Assembly: GCA_021432605.1 (NCBI GenBank)
Contig: MU271143.1
Span: 1,063,277-1,127,276 of the forward strand
Reading direction: 5' to 3'
Source of the DNA: Coniochaeta sp. PMI_546
Taxonomy: Eukaryota; Ascomycota; Sordariomycetes; Coniochaetales; Coniochaetaceae
Length of the DNA: 64,000 nt
Positions within the stretch are counted from its first letter, which is position 1. The number at the start of each line of letters is the position of its first letter. The notes beneath the pieces are model-generated. The model ran no database searches. It saw only the letters and a list, made by a program, of their open reading frames with translations, and was not told where the DNA came from. Below are positions 1 through 10,879 of the stretch, in pieces. The translations under genes were made by a program, and so were the position numbers.

Positions 1-2
1 AC

Positions 3-791
3 TTCCCCTCCCTCCTCACCACGGCGACCTTCGTCTTCGTCCCCGGCGACAACGACGGGTGGGCCTCGGCCTTCTCCGGCGGGGCCGCCGTTCCCCTCCC
101 CAGAAGGGGGGTGCCGGACCTGTTCACGAGCCGCGTCAGGCGGGCCTTCGCCGCCGCCAACGCCGAGGCCGGGCTCTCGGCCAGGGAAGGCGAGAACAAG
201 AGAGGGGGAGAGGCGGTCTGGACCACCAACCCGGCCAGGCTGAGTCTCTTCGGCCCCGCCCACGAGATCGTCCTGTTCAGAGACGACATCTCGGCCAGGA
301 TGCGCCGCACGGCGGTAAGGCTGAAGCAACAACAACAACAACAACAACCTCGGCCGGAGGCCGTAGACGACGACGACGACGATGCGGCCATGTCCGGCGG
401 TGGTACCGCGCCGGCGGCGGGGGGGGCTGAGGCGATGGATGTCGACGCGCCGCAAGAACCCGCGGAGCCGGAAAGGGGGGAGCCGGCGGTGCCGCACGAC
501 GTCCTCTCGGCCAGGAAGCTGGTCAAGACGGTGCTGGACCAGGGGTTCCTGGCGCCGTTTAGGCAGGCTATCCGTCCCGTGCACTGGGATCTGGGCTCGG
601 CGCTGCACCTGTACCCGCTGCCCACGGCCATGGTGCTGGTTGATGCCGAGACGCCGCCGTTTGTTGTCAAGTACGAGGGGTGTCTTGTTATGAATCCCGG
701 CCCGGTGCTGGTGCCTGGCCGGAGAGGTGTGGGGAGGTGGATAGAGTATGAGATTGGGAGGACCGGGAGGGTGAGGGAGTGTTTGGTGTAG
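3..791 (+). CDS. DPB2: DNA polymerase epsilon subunit B (C-terminal part)
   Basis: The 5' end is cut off by the window; the reading frame is open from base 3 to the TAG at 789-791. The product is the C-terminal 262 residues of the B subunit of the replicative DNA polymerase epsilon, which holds the catalytic subunit in the leading-strand replisome. Recognition rests on the calcineurin-like fold signature of B subunits (FVFVPGDNDGW near the start, then AVPLPRRGVPDLFTSRVRR) and the family-typical end with LHLYPLPTAMVL, YEGCLVMNPGPV and a basic tail. A low-complexity insert interrupts the fold: seven CAA glutamine codons at 327-347 and six Asp codons at 366-383. This insert is probably a disordered loop. 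The stop codon is 573 bp from the convergent ATG7 stop. I am sure of the family; the upstream exons are not visible. Confidence 0.9.
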   Translation, partial: FPSLLTTATFVFVPGDNDGWASAFSGGAAVPLPRRGVPDLFTSRVRRAFAAANAEAGLSAREGENKRGGEAVWTTNPARLSLFGPAHEIVLFRDDISARMRRTAVRLKQQQQQQQPRPEAVDDDDDDAAMSGGGTAPAAGGAEAMDVDAPQEPAEPERGEPAVPHDVLSARKLVKTVLDQGFLAPFRQAIRPVHWDLGSALHLYPLPTAMVLVDAETPPFVVKYEGCLVMNPGPVLVPGRRGVGRWIEYEIGRTGRVRECLV

Positions 792-1363
792 TCTACCTGG
801 TGCTGAGCAATTGGTTTGACATCTTCGGAGCGTATAGTCTATGAGGTAGATACGTGGTCGACGGAATAATGATGTGATGTATGACGGTCGAGTTCAGATA
901 GCACATGCGGCCATGGCAGGAAGTGAGCACGGGCACGCTGACAATCATGACGTGTATCACGAGTCGAAGTTGCTGTCTTTCAGAGCAGTCGTTTCTATTC
1001 CGCTCTTCTAGCACTGTTCTCGCTTTCCGATACCATTCCTACTCACACATTGCTTTTTGATCAACAAGCACAGTCAGGCCACCGCTGAGACCACTCATTA
1101 ATGTCTCGACTCGGCAAAAGTCCACCGTACCCCGAAAGCAACGAACGCCATCCAGCAAATAGCCCAAAGCGTAACTAATGCTCAAATATCCTTCCTGTGC
1201 AGCGAGCCGTCCATCGAGCCAGATGTCTAAGGTAAGTAAGTCCAGGCGTCCCAGAGCCCGCAAAGAAAAAATTACACTGTTCCCCCAACCCAAGCCAAGG
1301 CAATCCTCTCTACCAACGGGGCCAACGCGAAGGGCTAAGAATATCCTTGCTCACGGTAAAATA
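792..1363. other. Convergent intergenic spacer DPB2/ATG7
   Basis: This holds the 3' regions of two convergent genes. Short open frames here have no coding character and I see no RNA gene or repeat. Confidence 0.5.
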
Positions 1364-3657
1364 CTAGTCGTCCGCAGCATCAAGTAACACGCCGTCGCCC
1401 TCGTCGGCAGCATCGTCCTCCTCCTCGCTCCACTCGACATCAGCAGCCATAGCCTCGGCCCGTTTCTGAACCTCCGCCAGACCAGACACCTCGGCCACGT
1501 AATCCCGGCTGTTGAGCGCCTCCTTGACAAAGGCCCAGCCGTTATTCTTGTACGCGTCCAAAATCGGCTTGCTGCACGCACTGCACTGCGGGTAGGACTT
1601 GCCCGACACAATCATATTCTGGAAGGCGTGGAGGAACCCGCGGATCTGGTGCGGCACGATGCCGAGGGCGTGGTCCGGCGGATCGCGCTCGTAGCTCGGT
1701 ACGCTGGAGGCGTCTGGAGCCGGGTTTCTGGCGGGGGGTGGCGCGTGGTGCTTCTTGGGGTGCTGGAGGACAGAGGCGAGGAGTTCGACCAGGAGCGCCG
1801 AGGCGATGGCCGCCACGCCGGGACGGGTGACTGTGCATTGCTGGTCTAGCGTCTGGTCTTTCATAGACTGTGGCAAAGGCATTAGCATCTGGATCAAAAG
1901 GTAGTGAGCGGTGTTTTGCCTGAAAACTTACATCTGCGGCTACCACTACGTCGTTGCAGAAGTAGCAGCCCAGAGTGTCCTCGGATCCATCCTCCGGTGC
2001 AGCGCCATGGCGCATGACAACATATGTGTCGAAACCGAGAGCAGCATTCATGACGATCTTGCCGGTTGCTTTACCCATCACGGTTGGCAGCCACCTCGAC
2101 TCTCTCGAGTCCATGAGCAAGAAGATGGCGTCGTGCTCGTCGATCAGCTCCTTCAGCTTCTTGAAATCGCTCCTGGTCCTCTCCTCGCTGGTCATAGGGT
2201 GACCAAGCATAGGGACAGAGATGACATGACCTTCGGCCTCGACACCAGGGTAGATCTCCTTCAGTGCCTCCGCAGCTCGAAGAGCCTTGGGCTTGCCCCC
2301 GCTAAGGCAGTCCTCGAATTCGAACAACGGTTGGCGGACAGGGTTCGAGAATGACACGGAGCCATAGTCGACGAATGTGATCTTCCGGACGCCCCAGCCC
2401 ATGAGGTTCCTCGACACATAACTGCCGAGGGTACCCGCACCGAGAAGCAGGCACTTCGTGTTCTTGATAGTGTCGAGATCCAGGTTTGGCGATATACGCC
2501 ACTTCATCAGCTTCAAGTTGAGATCGACTGCCTGATCGGCTAGGCGGGTAGGATCCATGTACTCCCCGAGGTTGTTGACTCTCGGTCGGAGTTCACCAGT
2601 TGGAAGGCGCTCCCAGCCAGTCACCTTGGGCATAACCGAAGTCTCCGTCTCTGCAGCCTCGTCCATAGCGAGGGGTAGGATGACGCTGCGAGCCTCGTGT
2701 CTCCTCGCCTGAACGTCTCTGTAGCAGAGTATCTGAGCCTTTCTCAGGTGGAACCGCTGCCGGATGAGGACCAGCAGGTTTCGCAGTGGCCAAGATGGGT
2801 AGTCGGGGTAGTTTGAAGGATCGACGAAACCAATATATTGGTCTTCCTCGTCGACGCCATTGAAGAACCCATTCTCGTAGTCGCCAAGGACGCTAATGCT
2901 CCAACTATAGCCGATATCATTGCCGGGTTCGTCTATGGGTGACTTGTGCCCGCCGTCCTCTCCTCGAACCTTCTTGGCCAGGAAGAAACCGGCCTGCCTC
3001 TTATCAACAGAGTAACTCCAGGTTCCATACGTTTCGACCAGCATAGTGCTCTCGCTGGGCGCGAGGTGGATGGTTGGACCGGTCCGCTTCCACGCCGGTT
3101 CGGAGTGCAGAGCTGGGAAGCCAAACCAGTATGTAAAGCGGTACTTCTTCAGGTCCGCATAGCACACAATGATGAAGGATGATAGCAGCGAAGGCACGGA
3201 GTAAATCGAACCGTCTTTGATACCATCCCAGATCTGCGTCATAAGTTAGCCTAGCCCTGCAGTGACAGCGTCAGAGGCCAGTTTACATACCGCCTTGGCG
3301 GCATTGTGCAGCATCTTGTTCTTGTCCGCCTTCTTGAACTCTTCAATGGTGTTGAAATTCTTGATCATGCCCTCAGCACGGCAAACTCCCAACGGTGGGC
3401 TATTGTGCCAGTCAGAGGGGGAGTTGTCATCTCACACATTTGCGACGACGCTTCACTCACGTGCTAAAGGTCAGCGCGTTGCCGCGGATTTGCATCTTTG
3501 TGCTCGAGGCCGGATCGACACCCACTCTCGGCTCATACAGGCCAAGGACGGGTCTCATAGAGTCGTCAAGCTTGTCATGCTCGAGCTTGGAGGAGAATAG
3601 GTTTGAATAAAACGGGAGCTCGATTTCCGAGGTGAAGGTCGCGAACTTGAGATCCAT
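1364..3657 (-). CDS. ATG7: Autophagy E1-like activating enzyme Atg7
   Basis: Atg7 activates the ubiquitin-like proteins Atg8 and Atg12 with ATP and passes them to Atg3 and Atg10, so it is needed for autophagosome formation in the cytosol. Four exons: 3461-3657, 3291-3399, 1932-3233 and 1364-1867. The introns of 61, 57 and 64 nt have GTGAGT, GTATGT and GTAAGT donors. The joined frame is 703 aa, within the usual length. The N-terminal domain runs through about residue 330. The nucleotide loop GAGTLGSYV is near residue 366. Zinc-binding CxxC pairs are at C525/C528 and C631/C634, and the catalytic cysteine is C547 in [10 protein letters not shown]. The tail is acidic. A second ATG four codons upstream (3669) could also serve as start; I chose 3657 because MDLKF fits the family N-terminus. 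It is divergent from DCD1, with an 835-bp shared spacer. Confidence 0.96.
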
Positions 3658-4492
3658 GTTGCCGTCCATCTTGGCGATATCGCTTCGGATGCGACGGACG
3701 CGGCACTCTTTCGGTCTTTGGGCGGGCAATCCTTTGATTAAAGTCGACGACTTTGTAATCTGCAAAGACCAAGCGTGACGACAAGTCGAACAAGTGACGA
3801 TGCTGACTTCCAGAAGTACCGAGACTCTACGCCGGAGTGAGTGTGCGAACGAGTAGTTGCTTGCAGATATAAATGATAATCCTGCAGGTGAACGGCGAAG
3901 TGAGGTTTGGAGATGAGATGGTGACGCGAACAGACAGACAATGAATCTTGGGATGACGGTCTTGGAGACCCCGGCAGGCAACCTGATGGCTTATCGAGGA
4001 AGAACGATTGTTCAGTCAGCTGTTCTGTGTCATCACCCTGCCTCCTGCCTGTTTATTCACATAGGTAGATGAGGCAGGTGCGAAGGAGTCATGAGGCTGG
4101 TACTTCACAAGGTGAACAGCATGACCGATGACATACGACCTGTTACTGCAACGGAAGGAGCTCCCCGCCTTCCAGCTCCAGGCACCCCGCACCTCGATTT
4201 ACCGGGCAGCGATAACAGCCCGTTCGCAGTAACATGGTGGGTGGCGGCTAAACTCCGGTTCGCGATAAGGGTGCAAAGGGGTCGCGTTAAGTGTGTGAGA
4301 CGCGTCTTTCAGTGTACTTGCTCAATATAAGTCTTGACTTAAACTTAAGCGGAGCAACTCATTGTAAATAATCACATCTCATCAAAAGGGGGCAAGAATA
4401 AGCGACAAGACTTCAAATTTCGAGGAGATTTGTATGGGATCGACTTGGCTCTCACAACATGAACTAGTACAACAGACTTAGCTTCGGGAAGC
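3658..4492. other. Divergent promoter region ATG7/DCD1
   Basis: The spacer serves two genes transcribed away from each other. The only element I would name is the MluI-type box at 4300-4305. I see no gene in it. Confidence 0.5.
4300..4305. promoter_or_regulatory. MluI cell-cycle box (ACGCGT) upstream of DCD1
   Basis: ACGCGT lies 188 bp before the DCD1 start codon. This is the known binding core of yeast MBF, which drives S-phase nucleotide genes. Here the function is inferred from position and gene role; the hexamer also occurs by chance elsewhere in the window. Confidence 0.4.
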
Positions 4493-5713
4493 ATGTTCAT
4501 TGGCATTTGCGGGAGTATGTGCTCACTTCACTCACACACCAACTCATACTAGCCCTCAAGAGACTAACAAGTCGGTAGGCATCTGCTCCGGCCGGAGCAC
4601 GGTAGCTCAATACCTAGTGGAACATCACGGCTTCAAATACGTCTACACCAACACCAAACCCCCAGCGCAGAACGGCTATGGACCTACAAGCAACGGCCAT
4701 GTTGAGGACGAGACCCTGTCCCGCATCCAAAAGCTAGACCTCACCTCGCCCTCCATCATCGACACAGGGTCCGCTCAGAATGCCCCTTTCAAGATCAGCA
4801 AAGACAAACTGCTCCCCTTCTCAACCCCCGACCTCCTCCTAGACTTCGTAACAAAGCACTGGCAAGAGCGCTACGTAACAGCCGACCTGCCCACAGAAGC
4901 CGTGCTAGAACTCTACTCCCGCCGGCCCTTCTTCCTCCTAATCAGCATCGACGCGCCCCTAGGCGTGCGCTTCGACCGCTTCCGCGCCAAGGCCATCCCC
5001 GCGTCCCCAGAGTACACCCTCGAATCCTTCTCCCGCCTGTCCGACGCGCACCTGTACGACGTGTCCGACGGCCAGCTGAGCCTCATGAACCGCGCCTCGG
5101 TCCGGCTGCTCAACACCTCGGGCTCCCTCGCCCACCTCTACGCGACCCTCGGCAAGGTCGACCTGGTCAACGAGGACCGCCTGCGCCCGAGCTGGGACAC
5201 CTACTTCATGGCCCTCGCCTCCCTGGCCGCCCGGCGGTCCAACTGCATGAAGCGCCGCGTCGGCTGCGTCCTCGTCCGCGAGAGGCGCGTCATCAGCACG
5301 GGTTACAACGGCACGCCGCGCGGGCTGCGCAACTGCGGCGAGGGCGGGTGCGGGCGCTGCAACGAGGGCCAGGGCTCCGGCCACGGCCTGGCGACCTGTC
5401 TGTGCATCCATGCCGAGGAGAACGCGCTGCTTGAGGCGGGTAGGGAGAGGATTCGCGAGGGGGCGATACTGTACTGCGACACGTGCCCTTGTCTGACGTG
5501 CAGTATCAAGATCTGCCAGGTCGGCATCAGCGAGGTCGTTTACAGCCAGGGTTACAGTATGGATGGAGACACGGCGGCGGTTTTCAGGGAGGCGGGAGTG
5601 AGGCTGAGGCAGTTTGTTCCGGTAAGTGGCCTGACCGGGACTTTATCTGATTGATACTAATGAACCATGTGTAGCCAGCGCAAGGGCTTATCCATCTGGA
5701 GAAGGTGGAGTGA
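4493..5713 (+). CDS. DCD1: Deoxycytidylate (dCMP) deaminase
   Basis: This enzyme converts dCMP to dUMP and feeds dTTP synthesis. Three exons: 4493-4514 (only seven codons plus one base), 4579-5621 and 5675-5713. The introns are 64 and 53 nt with CTAAC and CTAAT branch sites, and the product is 367 aa. The N-terminal half resembles a nucleotide-kinase fold; its loop GSICSGRS (residues 7-14) has Arg where a Walker A motif has Lys. The deaminase domain begins near residue 211 (RPSWDTYF). It carries the catalytic HAE at 285-287 and the zinc cysteines C312 and C315 in PCLTC, plus the extra Cys/His zinc cluster typical of eukaryotic dCMP deaminases just before HAE. Taking the first in-frame ATG of the long exon instead would miss the true start, because the first exon supplies the conserved MFIGICG. 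Confidence 0.95.
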
Positions 5714-6693
5714 ATAGAGGTAGATGACCGAACGAGGCGGACTTGAGAAGAAGAAGGAGAAGAGAAGCAGAGCGTCTGATACCCACGGGGCTCATGTAGG
5801 GTGTGAAATCCACATAGCGATATTCATGTGATGGTAAGCAATTATCTGTGCATAGCAGGCGTGGAAAGCAGGCAAATGTAGATTCACAGTCAGCCCATTC
5901 TCAATGTCGAGTGTCCAGTTTCAGCGTGCCAGCTTGAGCCGTCGAAGCATTGGTAGCACAATGGGGATCCCGGAGACGTGATATCCATGGTTTTGCTCGT
6001 AGGCTTCTGCAGCATAATGATCCGCGAGAAAGTGGTCAGTATGTGCGTATCTCAAAAATTCACATGAGCTTCATATTGCGTCTTGGTCAGGCAGGTCCGG
6101 ACAGAGTCAAGTGATGTCGGGGACAAGCACAGTCGACGGGTATAACCAGAGACGGCTTTTTCGAACAGGTATCAAACAGTGGTATTAGGAAAAAATATTG
6201 ATGTACAGCAGCATGTCGCCAGATTGCGTCCAATGATCATCTTTCACTTCACATATCTCGAGCGCCCCATCCGTCCAGGAGGCGAGGAGATATCCATGGA
6301 GCAACACGATGCAGCCTGTATGTTCGAATACCCGTGGCGTACCGTGGCTGGCATGAAACGCCGCCCATCCACCAGGTCAGATATCAAATCGACGAGGAAT
6401 GCTTAGGGAAGGCGTGTGTGGTTGTCGGTAAAAAGTGCCGGTACCGTGAATAGAGGTTGTCGATGAGAATCGGCCCACTTCCGACCGCGCCATCTAAAAT
6501 CATCCACGCAAGAAGCTCCCTCCTCCCAAAACACCCTCTCACCACTTTGCTCCCAGACGTCATATAGGAACTTTGCGGTTCATTACCTCACATATCTCCC
6601 CTTAGATCTGCAAGGCCACCGACCGCTTGCCTCTTGACACCTCGTCCCCTGCCGCCCTCATTCTAACACCAGCCCCTCCATAAGCTTTCCAGC
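5714..6693. other. Convergent spacer after DCD1
   Basis: It holds the 3' regions of DCD1 and of the small membrane protein gene. A 75-codon open frame at 6179-6406 has no coding features. Nothing else is seen. Confidence 0.45.
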
Positions 6694-6885
6694 TTATGTC
6701 TCAACCTTGGCGGCCTTCCGTGCTGCCAGCTTCTTGGAGATGAAGAGGGCAATCAGACCACATGCGACAACGAAGATGATGGCGAAGACGACAATGACAC
6801 CGGCCTCACGGCTAGCCCAGTTGCTGCGCTTGGCGATGTGGGAGATGGTGTCGCGAGCGACAATGGCGGAGTTGATGGCAGGCAT
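6694..6885 (-). CDS. Small single-pass membrane protein (63 aa)
   Basis: A 63-residue protein. It has a hydrophilic N-terminus (about residues 1-27), one strong transmembrane segment (about 28-50: VIVVFAIIFVVACGLIALFI) and a short Lys/Arg-rich tail (SKKLAARKAAK). The positive tail after the membrane segment suggests an N-out/C-in topology or a tail-anchored type; the compartment is unknown. Just upstream of the ATG is a clear acceptor (CTAAC branch, then TTTTGCAG ending at 6897), so the 5' UTR is probably spliced. The best donor is GGTAATT at 7234, giving a 338-nt leader intron. A leader intron with a good branch site argues that this short frame is a real transcribed gene. I recall similar short conserved proteins annotated as hypothetical in other moulds but cannot name a function. 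Confidence 0.7.
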   Translation of the reverse strand: MPAINSAIVARDTISHIAKRSNWASREAGVIVVFAIIFVVACGLIALFISKKLAARKAAKVET

Positions 6886-6896
6886 TGTAAATGTGG

Positions 6897-8978
6897 CTGC
6901 AAAATCACGTTAGTCCACGCTGTAACTGAATTGAGCCTCCAATGCTATCTCTGATTTGGCAACGCAGCCACAGCAACTTTGCTATAGTGTTTGCAGATGC
7001 TCGTATCAAGGTGATTGGGTTGTTGTTTTCCTGCTGAAGCACGGATCTCCATGGGTAGCGCTTTCGTTTCCCCAATTGAGTTGCATCCTTGGCATCCGTC
7101 ATGTCGCGCCATTGCGACAAGAAATCGAGAAATGCGATTGACGAGCTTGCAATGCGAAAAATGCGGCGCCAGTTCTCGATCCAAGGGGATATGCCCGAGC
7201 AATGGATGTGTAACAAGCTGACAAGTGGAATTACCTTTTGTGAAGAGCTTCGGAAACGGGTTGGGCGTGGATGATGCAGGAGCTCCAAGAAAGAGATTCA
7301 GCGGGGGTATTGGCGAAGAACACGAGACGAAGAGAGGAGAGTATTAGGTAGGGTTGGCCGAGACCGAGAACCAATTGACCAGCTTAAAGGCTTCAGGATA
7401 GACGCGTGAGGGTTGGGAGGCAGAAGAAAAGAAGGAAAGAGAGGTTGCGAGACACGGAACGGCGGGCATGATGGGAATTAACAAACAAAATACGGCCGGC
7501 AGAGCCAAGTGGAGTTAGTGAGTAAGGCCCTGTGCGCAAGGTAGCTTTGCTAGCAACAGACTACCAGCGAGAAAAAGCTTGACCGGGAGGACGGCAGGGG
7601 TGGCGGCCCAGTTGCGCGAATTTCGGCTTGGCTTTTCTTCTTTGCTAGTGTAGGCTCGCTTGAGCTTGAGCTTCGAGCTCGAAAGCGTACTGCCCATTGA
7701 AGCGACAACAAACGTCATCACAACCCTCGGCGTACCACTCGGTCTCAATGATTCAATTCATCATCCGACACTCAGTACAAGCAGAAACGAAGCTTACCGT
7801 CTTTAGCTACAGCTTGATATCTGCCAAGGTATTTTCGAATTGCGATTGCCTGTTTGCCGGAGCCGGTTGCAAATACTTCGAGGTACTGTAGCAGACAGAC
7901 AGAAAAAAGGTGGATCGTGCGTTGTTTTGTTCTTGTGAGAATCAAATTCGCGAATAATGATGATCGCGGCAAAGAAGTGGGGTCAAGGTCTCGATTCAGT
8001 AAGCACTAGGGCCCGTGCTTTCCTCCCAAGAAATCCCGCCCGCCGCTTCCGTAACGCCTCTGCGACCGTCCAAAGTGGTCCGTGCCTGCCATGCTGTCAG
8101 TGGCTTGCCGTGCAAGTTGTCAGCTGCAGAGGCCGACATTTCGCCAGACTCGAAGAAATCTGATCCCGTGGAAGCCCGAATGGGGTCCGCAACGTCATTT
8201 CCGGCTTGCCCACCGGCCAGAGACACCCTCTCCGCTGGTTCCGCAACCGTCGGCAAACACCGAGTCACGTCGGCCAGTCAAACGTTCAGTAATACTAATA
8301 AACTTCTCGTTGTTGTACTGTGTAGGATGTGATGTCCTACTCGTGTGTCGGCTTCCGGCTATTCCAACTCTCTGATGTTCTTAGTGCAGGCCATGTCAAG
8401 ATTTCATCCCCAAGTGTACGTTGCGAGGCGCGTTATCTCCTCAAGATAAGTCTTGGATAAGGTAGTCATGATACCATAGTAGTCCATTGACGAAGTGGAT
8501 CTAGCTATCTTATATACATACGATGGTAGTACACCAAGTCGAACCTCCTCTGATGCCGAGCCATCCCAGCCGGTGGAGCCGACCATAAGTGCTTGCATAC
8601 CATAGTACACGGCTTTGATGCGCCAGTAATGCTAAGCATTTCCAGCGCCGTCCGCTAACGTCTTGGATACACCCGCCGATTCATGACAACATCAGGGTCT
8701 AAAGAATACCGCACCCGGCTACTGTTGATGAGACATGAACGAATTCCACAGTCAATCCAGCTCGCGTCGACGAGCTGTCAAGTCTCGACAGAGCCTCTTC
8801 AAAAACCAAAAAATTCTAGTTCGATGCCGAGAAGCTCCGTCGAGCAACATGATGAGGTCGGAGGCATATGCATTGAGAGCGCCTGGGTCTCCTGGCTAAG
8901 GAGTGTGCGATAGAGAGAGAGAGAGAGAAGGAAAAACATTGATGCGCCATGCTCGTTTATCCATAACCACTATACACC
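6897..8978. other. Spacer with probable 5' UTR intron and promoter
   Basis: The part up to 7234 is the likely leader intron of the 63-aa membrane protein gene; beyond it lies its promoter and then the 3' side of the AA9 gene. It includes a 12-bp palindrome TTCGAGCTCGAA at 7672-7683 and a short GA microsatellite at 8912-8928. I see no convincing gene. Confidence 0.45.
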
Positions 8979-9775
8979 TCAACAGGTGATAGGCGCCGGT
9001 CCGGGGGCAGTATACGGCTTGCCGCCGTTATCCGGGGTTCCAGTAGGGCCGTAGATGTTGATCAAAATACCAGGATCGTTCGCCTTGTACGCACCAGGGA
9101 AGCTAACCGTCGAGCCAGCAGTGAACGACCCCGATCCAGAGACGTTGATCTGCGCACACGACTGGTAGAATTGCGCTCCGCCCTGGCTCTTGGCAGAATG
9201 CAGCGCAATAGTCTCCATGCGCAGGAGATACTGGCCGGGCGCGATGCACTTGGGGAAGTTGAAGTACGTCCACCCGTTGTTGGAGATCATGTTGTCGACC
9301 CCCCACTTGCGGCTCCCCGTGTCGAAAGCATCCTCCCAGATCTTGAACCACTTCAGGCCGCTGTTGGTGCCGGCAGAGGCCGCATTGTCCACTTTGGCGA
9401 GGTAGGCCATGACGGGGCCCTTGTGGGATTTGGCGATGGGGTTGTCCGGGTCGCCCGAGAACTGCGCGCCGCCGATGACGTGCTGCCACCACGCGCCGAT
9501 CCTGTCGCCTGGCGCAACGCTTAGGACAGTCTGCGAGGAGGAGCCCGGCGCGCCACAGATCATGTTGTTGCTGTTGACATCCTGCACCGGGTTGTTGTTG
9601 TTGGGCGCCCGGATGCCGGTCAGGGAGCCGCTGTCCTTGCCGTTGATAGAGACTCTCTGTCGCACACGGTTAGCCTTTCCCCTGGAACGTGATGTATTGC
9701 GAGGCTCACCTGGAAGATGCAGTGCGCCTCAGCGGCCAGGCTGTATGCCAGGATGGATGCGAGGGAGAGTTTCAT
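8979..9775 (-). CDS. Secreted AA9 lytic polysaccharide monooxygenase
   Basis: A copper enzyme of the AA9 (formerly GH61) family that oxidatively cleaves cellulose or other beta-glucans outside the cell. Exon 1 is 9710-9775 and exon 2 is 8979-9656, with a 53-nt GTGAGC intron. The product is 247 aa with no carbohydrate-binding module. The signal peptide (MKLSLASILAYSLAAEA) is cleaved before H18, which becomes the N-terminal copper-brace histidine; the second brace histidine is H81 (WWQHV). H175, Q184 and the axial Y186 (AQFYQSCAQI) complete the active site by family pattern. The catalytic N-terminal His lies on the first exon, so a single-exon model starting inside exon 2 would lose it. The substrate and regioselectivity cannot be read from the sequence. 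Confidence 0.95.
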
Positions 9776-10879
9776 GGCTTCTTCGATGCCGGTGATGCGT
9801 TACTGGGTTGAGCTACCTAACATGGATCGAGGGGACAAAGCAGCCACAGATGGCTGTTTTATATGTCTCGACCTGCACACATGCCAAGGGGGGGGAGTAT
9901 TAGGGCAATTCATCACGACCGTCCATCGCTCTGCCTAACACGCCGAGCAAGGCACCGAGTCCTCAATCCCGAACAAGTCCAGCATGGGTTCGATATTGGC
10001 CAAGCCTCCATGCGCTCCATCCTCACCTCTGGAATGAAGACTCGACAAAAGATGCACGAATGACCGTGATGCCGACGGGTGGCTTGCAGCGCATCGGCAA
10101 TCTGAGCATGGCGGGGCAACCCCAGACTTCCAAGGAAGCCAGCAATATATTCAGATACATTGTCGTCTAAATTGACATCCCGCAGAAGCCGAACCCGCTT
10201 GGATTCGTACCGGGACGTGGTAGTTAGCCAATGCGGCACTGTCAATGCCGTTGTTGGGGGGTGGCCTATTTAGGCAGTGCTCCGCCAGAAAGTCAAGTGA
10301 CGCTGTGGCCCTTATAAATGAAGCCGAACCGAACTAATCCTCAAGTAAGGACAAGCCGGAAGGACTCCCTTCTCAGCCGAATCCACCACGAGGGCTGCAG
10401 TCAACCACCCAGGAGAGTTGCGTGTATATCAGATTGACGATCTTGGTCGAATCCAGGTTCGAGCGGCGACGGCGTTCTATTTGACGTCTAGCATATATTC
10501 GGTCCGTCAATGGGGCCATCCATCTGCTTATGCATGCTTCGCGCCAGAACCAGGGTAGCAGTTGAAGATTTCTCTTTGTGGTGGTCGTTGTGCCAAATTG
10601 TATAGCATCGAGAGGATGCACGAGTGCTGGAGAATGCTGGCTCCGTTGGACAGGAGATGCCTCCCGTCGTAAATGACTATAAGGCTCCATCGTTAACTCC
10701 AGGCGTCATCCACTCGGAACTTTTGTCACTCTCGGCGTCTAGTAAAGCGTTAAGATAACCTCAAGTAGATGTGCACTCCTCTGTTTCAAGCAACTATTTC
10801 GCAGCTACCAAGACCTTACACCTTGTGATTGACTTTTGGGGTAATAGCTCAAAACTGCCATGCTGAAAACATGTTCCTG
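9776..10879. other. Intergenic, AA9 promoter side
   Basis: Apart from the TATA box this stretch has only short open frames (9913-10245 and 10373-10690 on the minus strand) without recognisable domains. No gene called. Confidence 0.4.
9857..9863 (-). promoter_or_regulatory. TATA box of the AA9 gene
   Basis: TATAAAA on the minus strand lies about 82 nt upstream of the AA9 start codon, a normal distance for a strongly induced secreted-enzyme gene. Confidence 0.5.

Noticed and set aside
4129-4160. ACATACGACC, which matches the first bases of fungal 5S rRNA
   Set aside because: The match stops after ten bases; nothing downstream resembles 5S rRNA.
7672-7683. 12-bp palindrome TTCGAGCTCGAA, considered as a heat-shock or regulator site
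   Set aside because: The spacing of TTC and GAA does not fit a heat-shock element, and a 12-bp palindrome can occur by chance in 64 kb.
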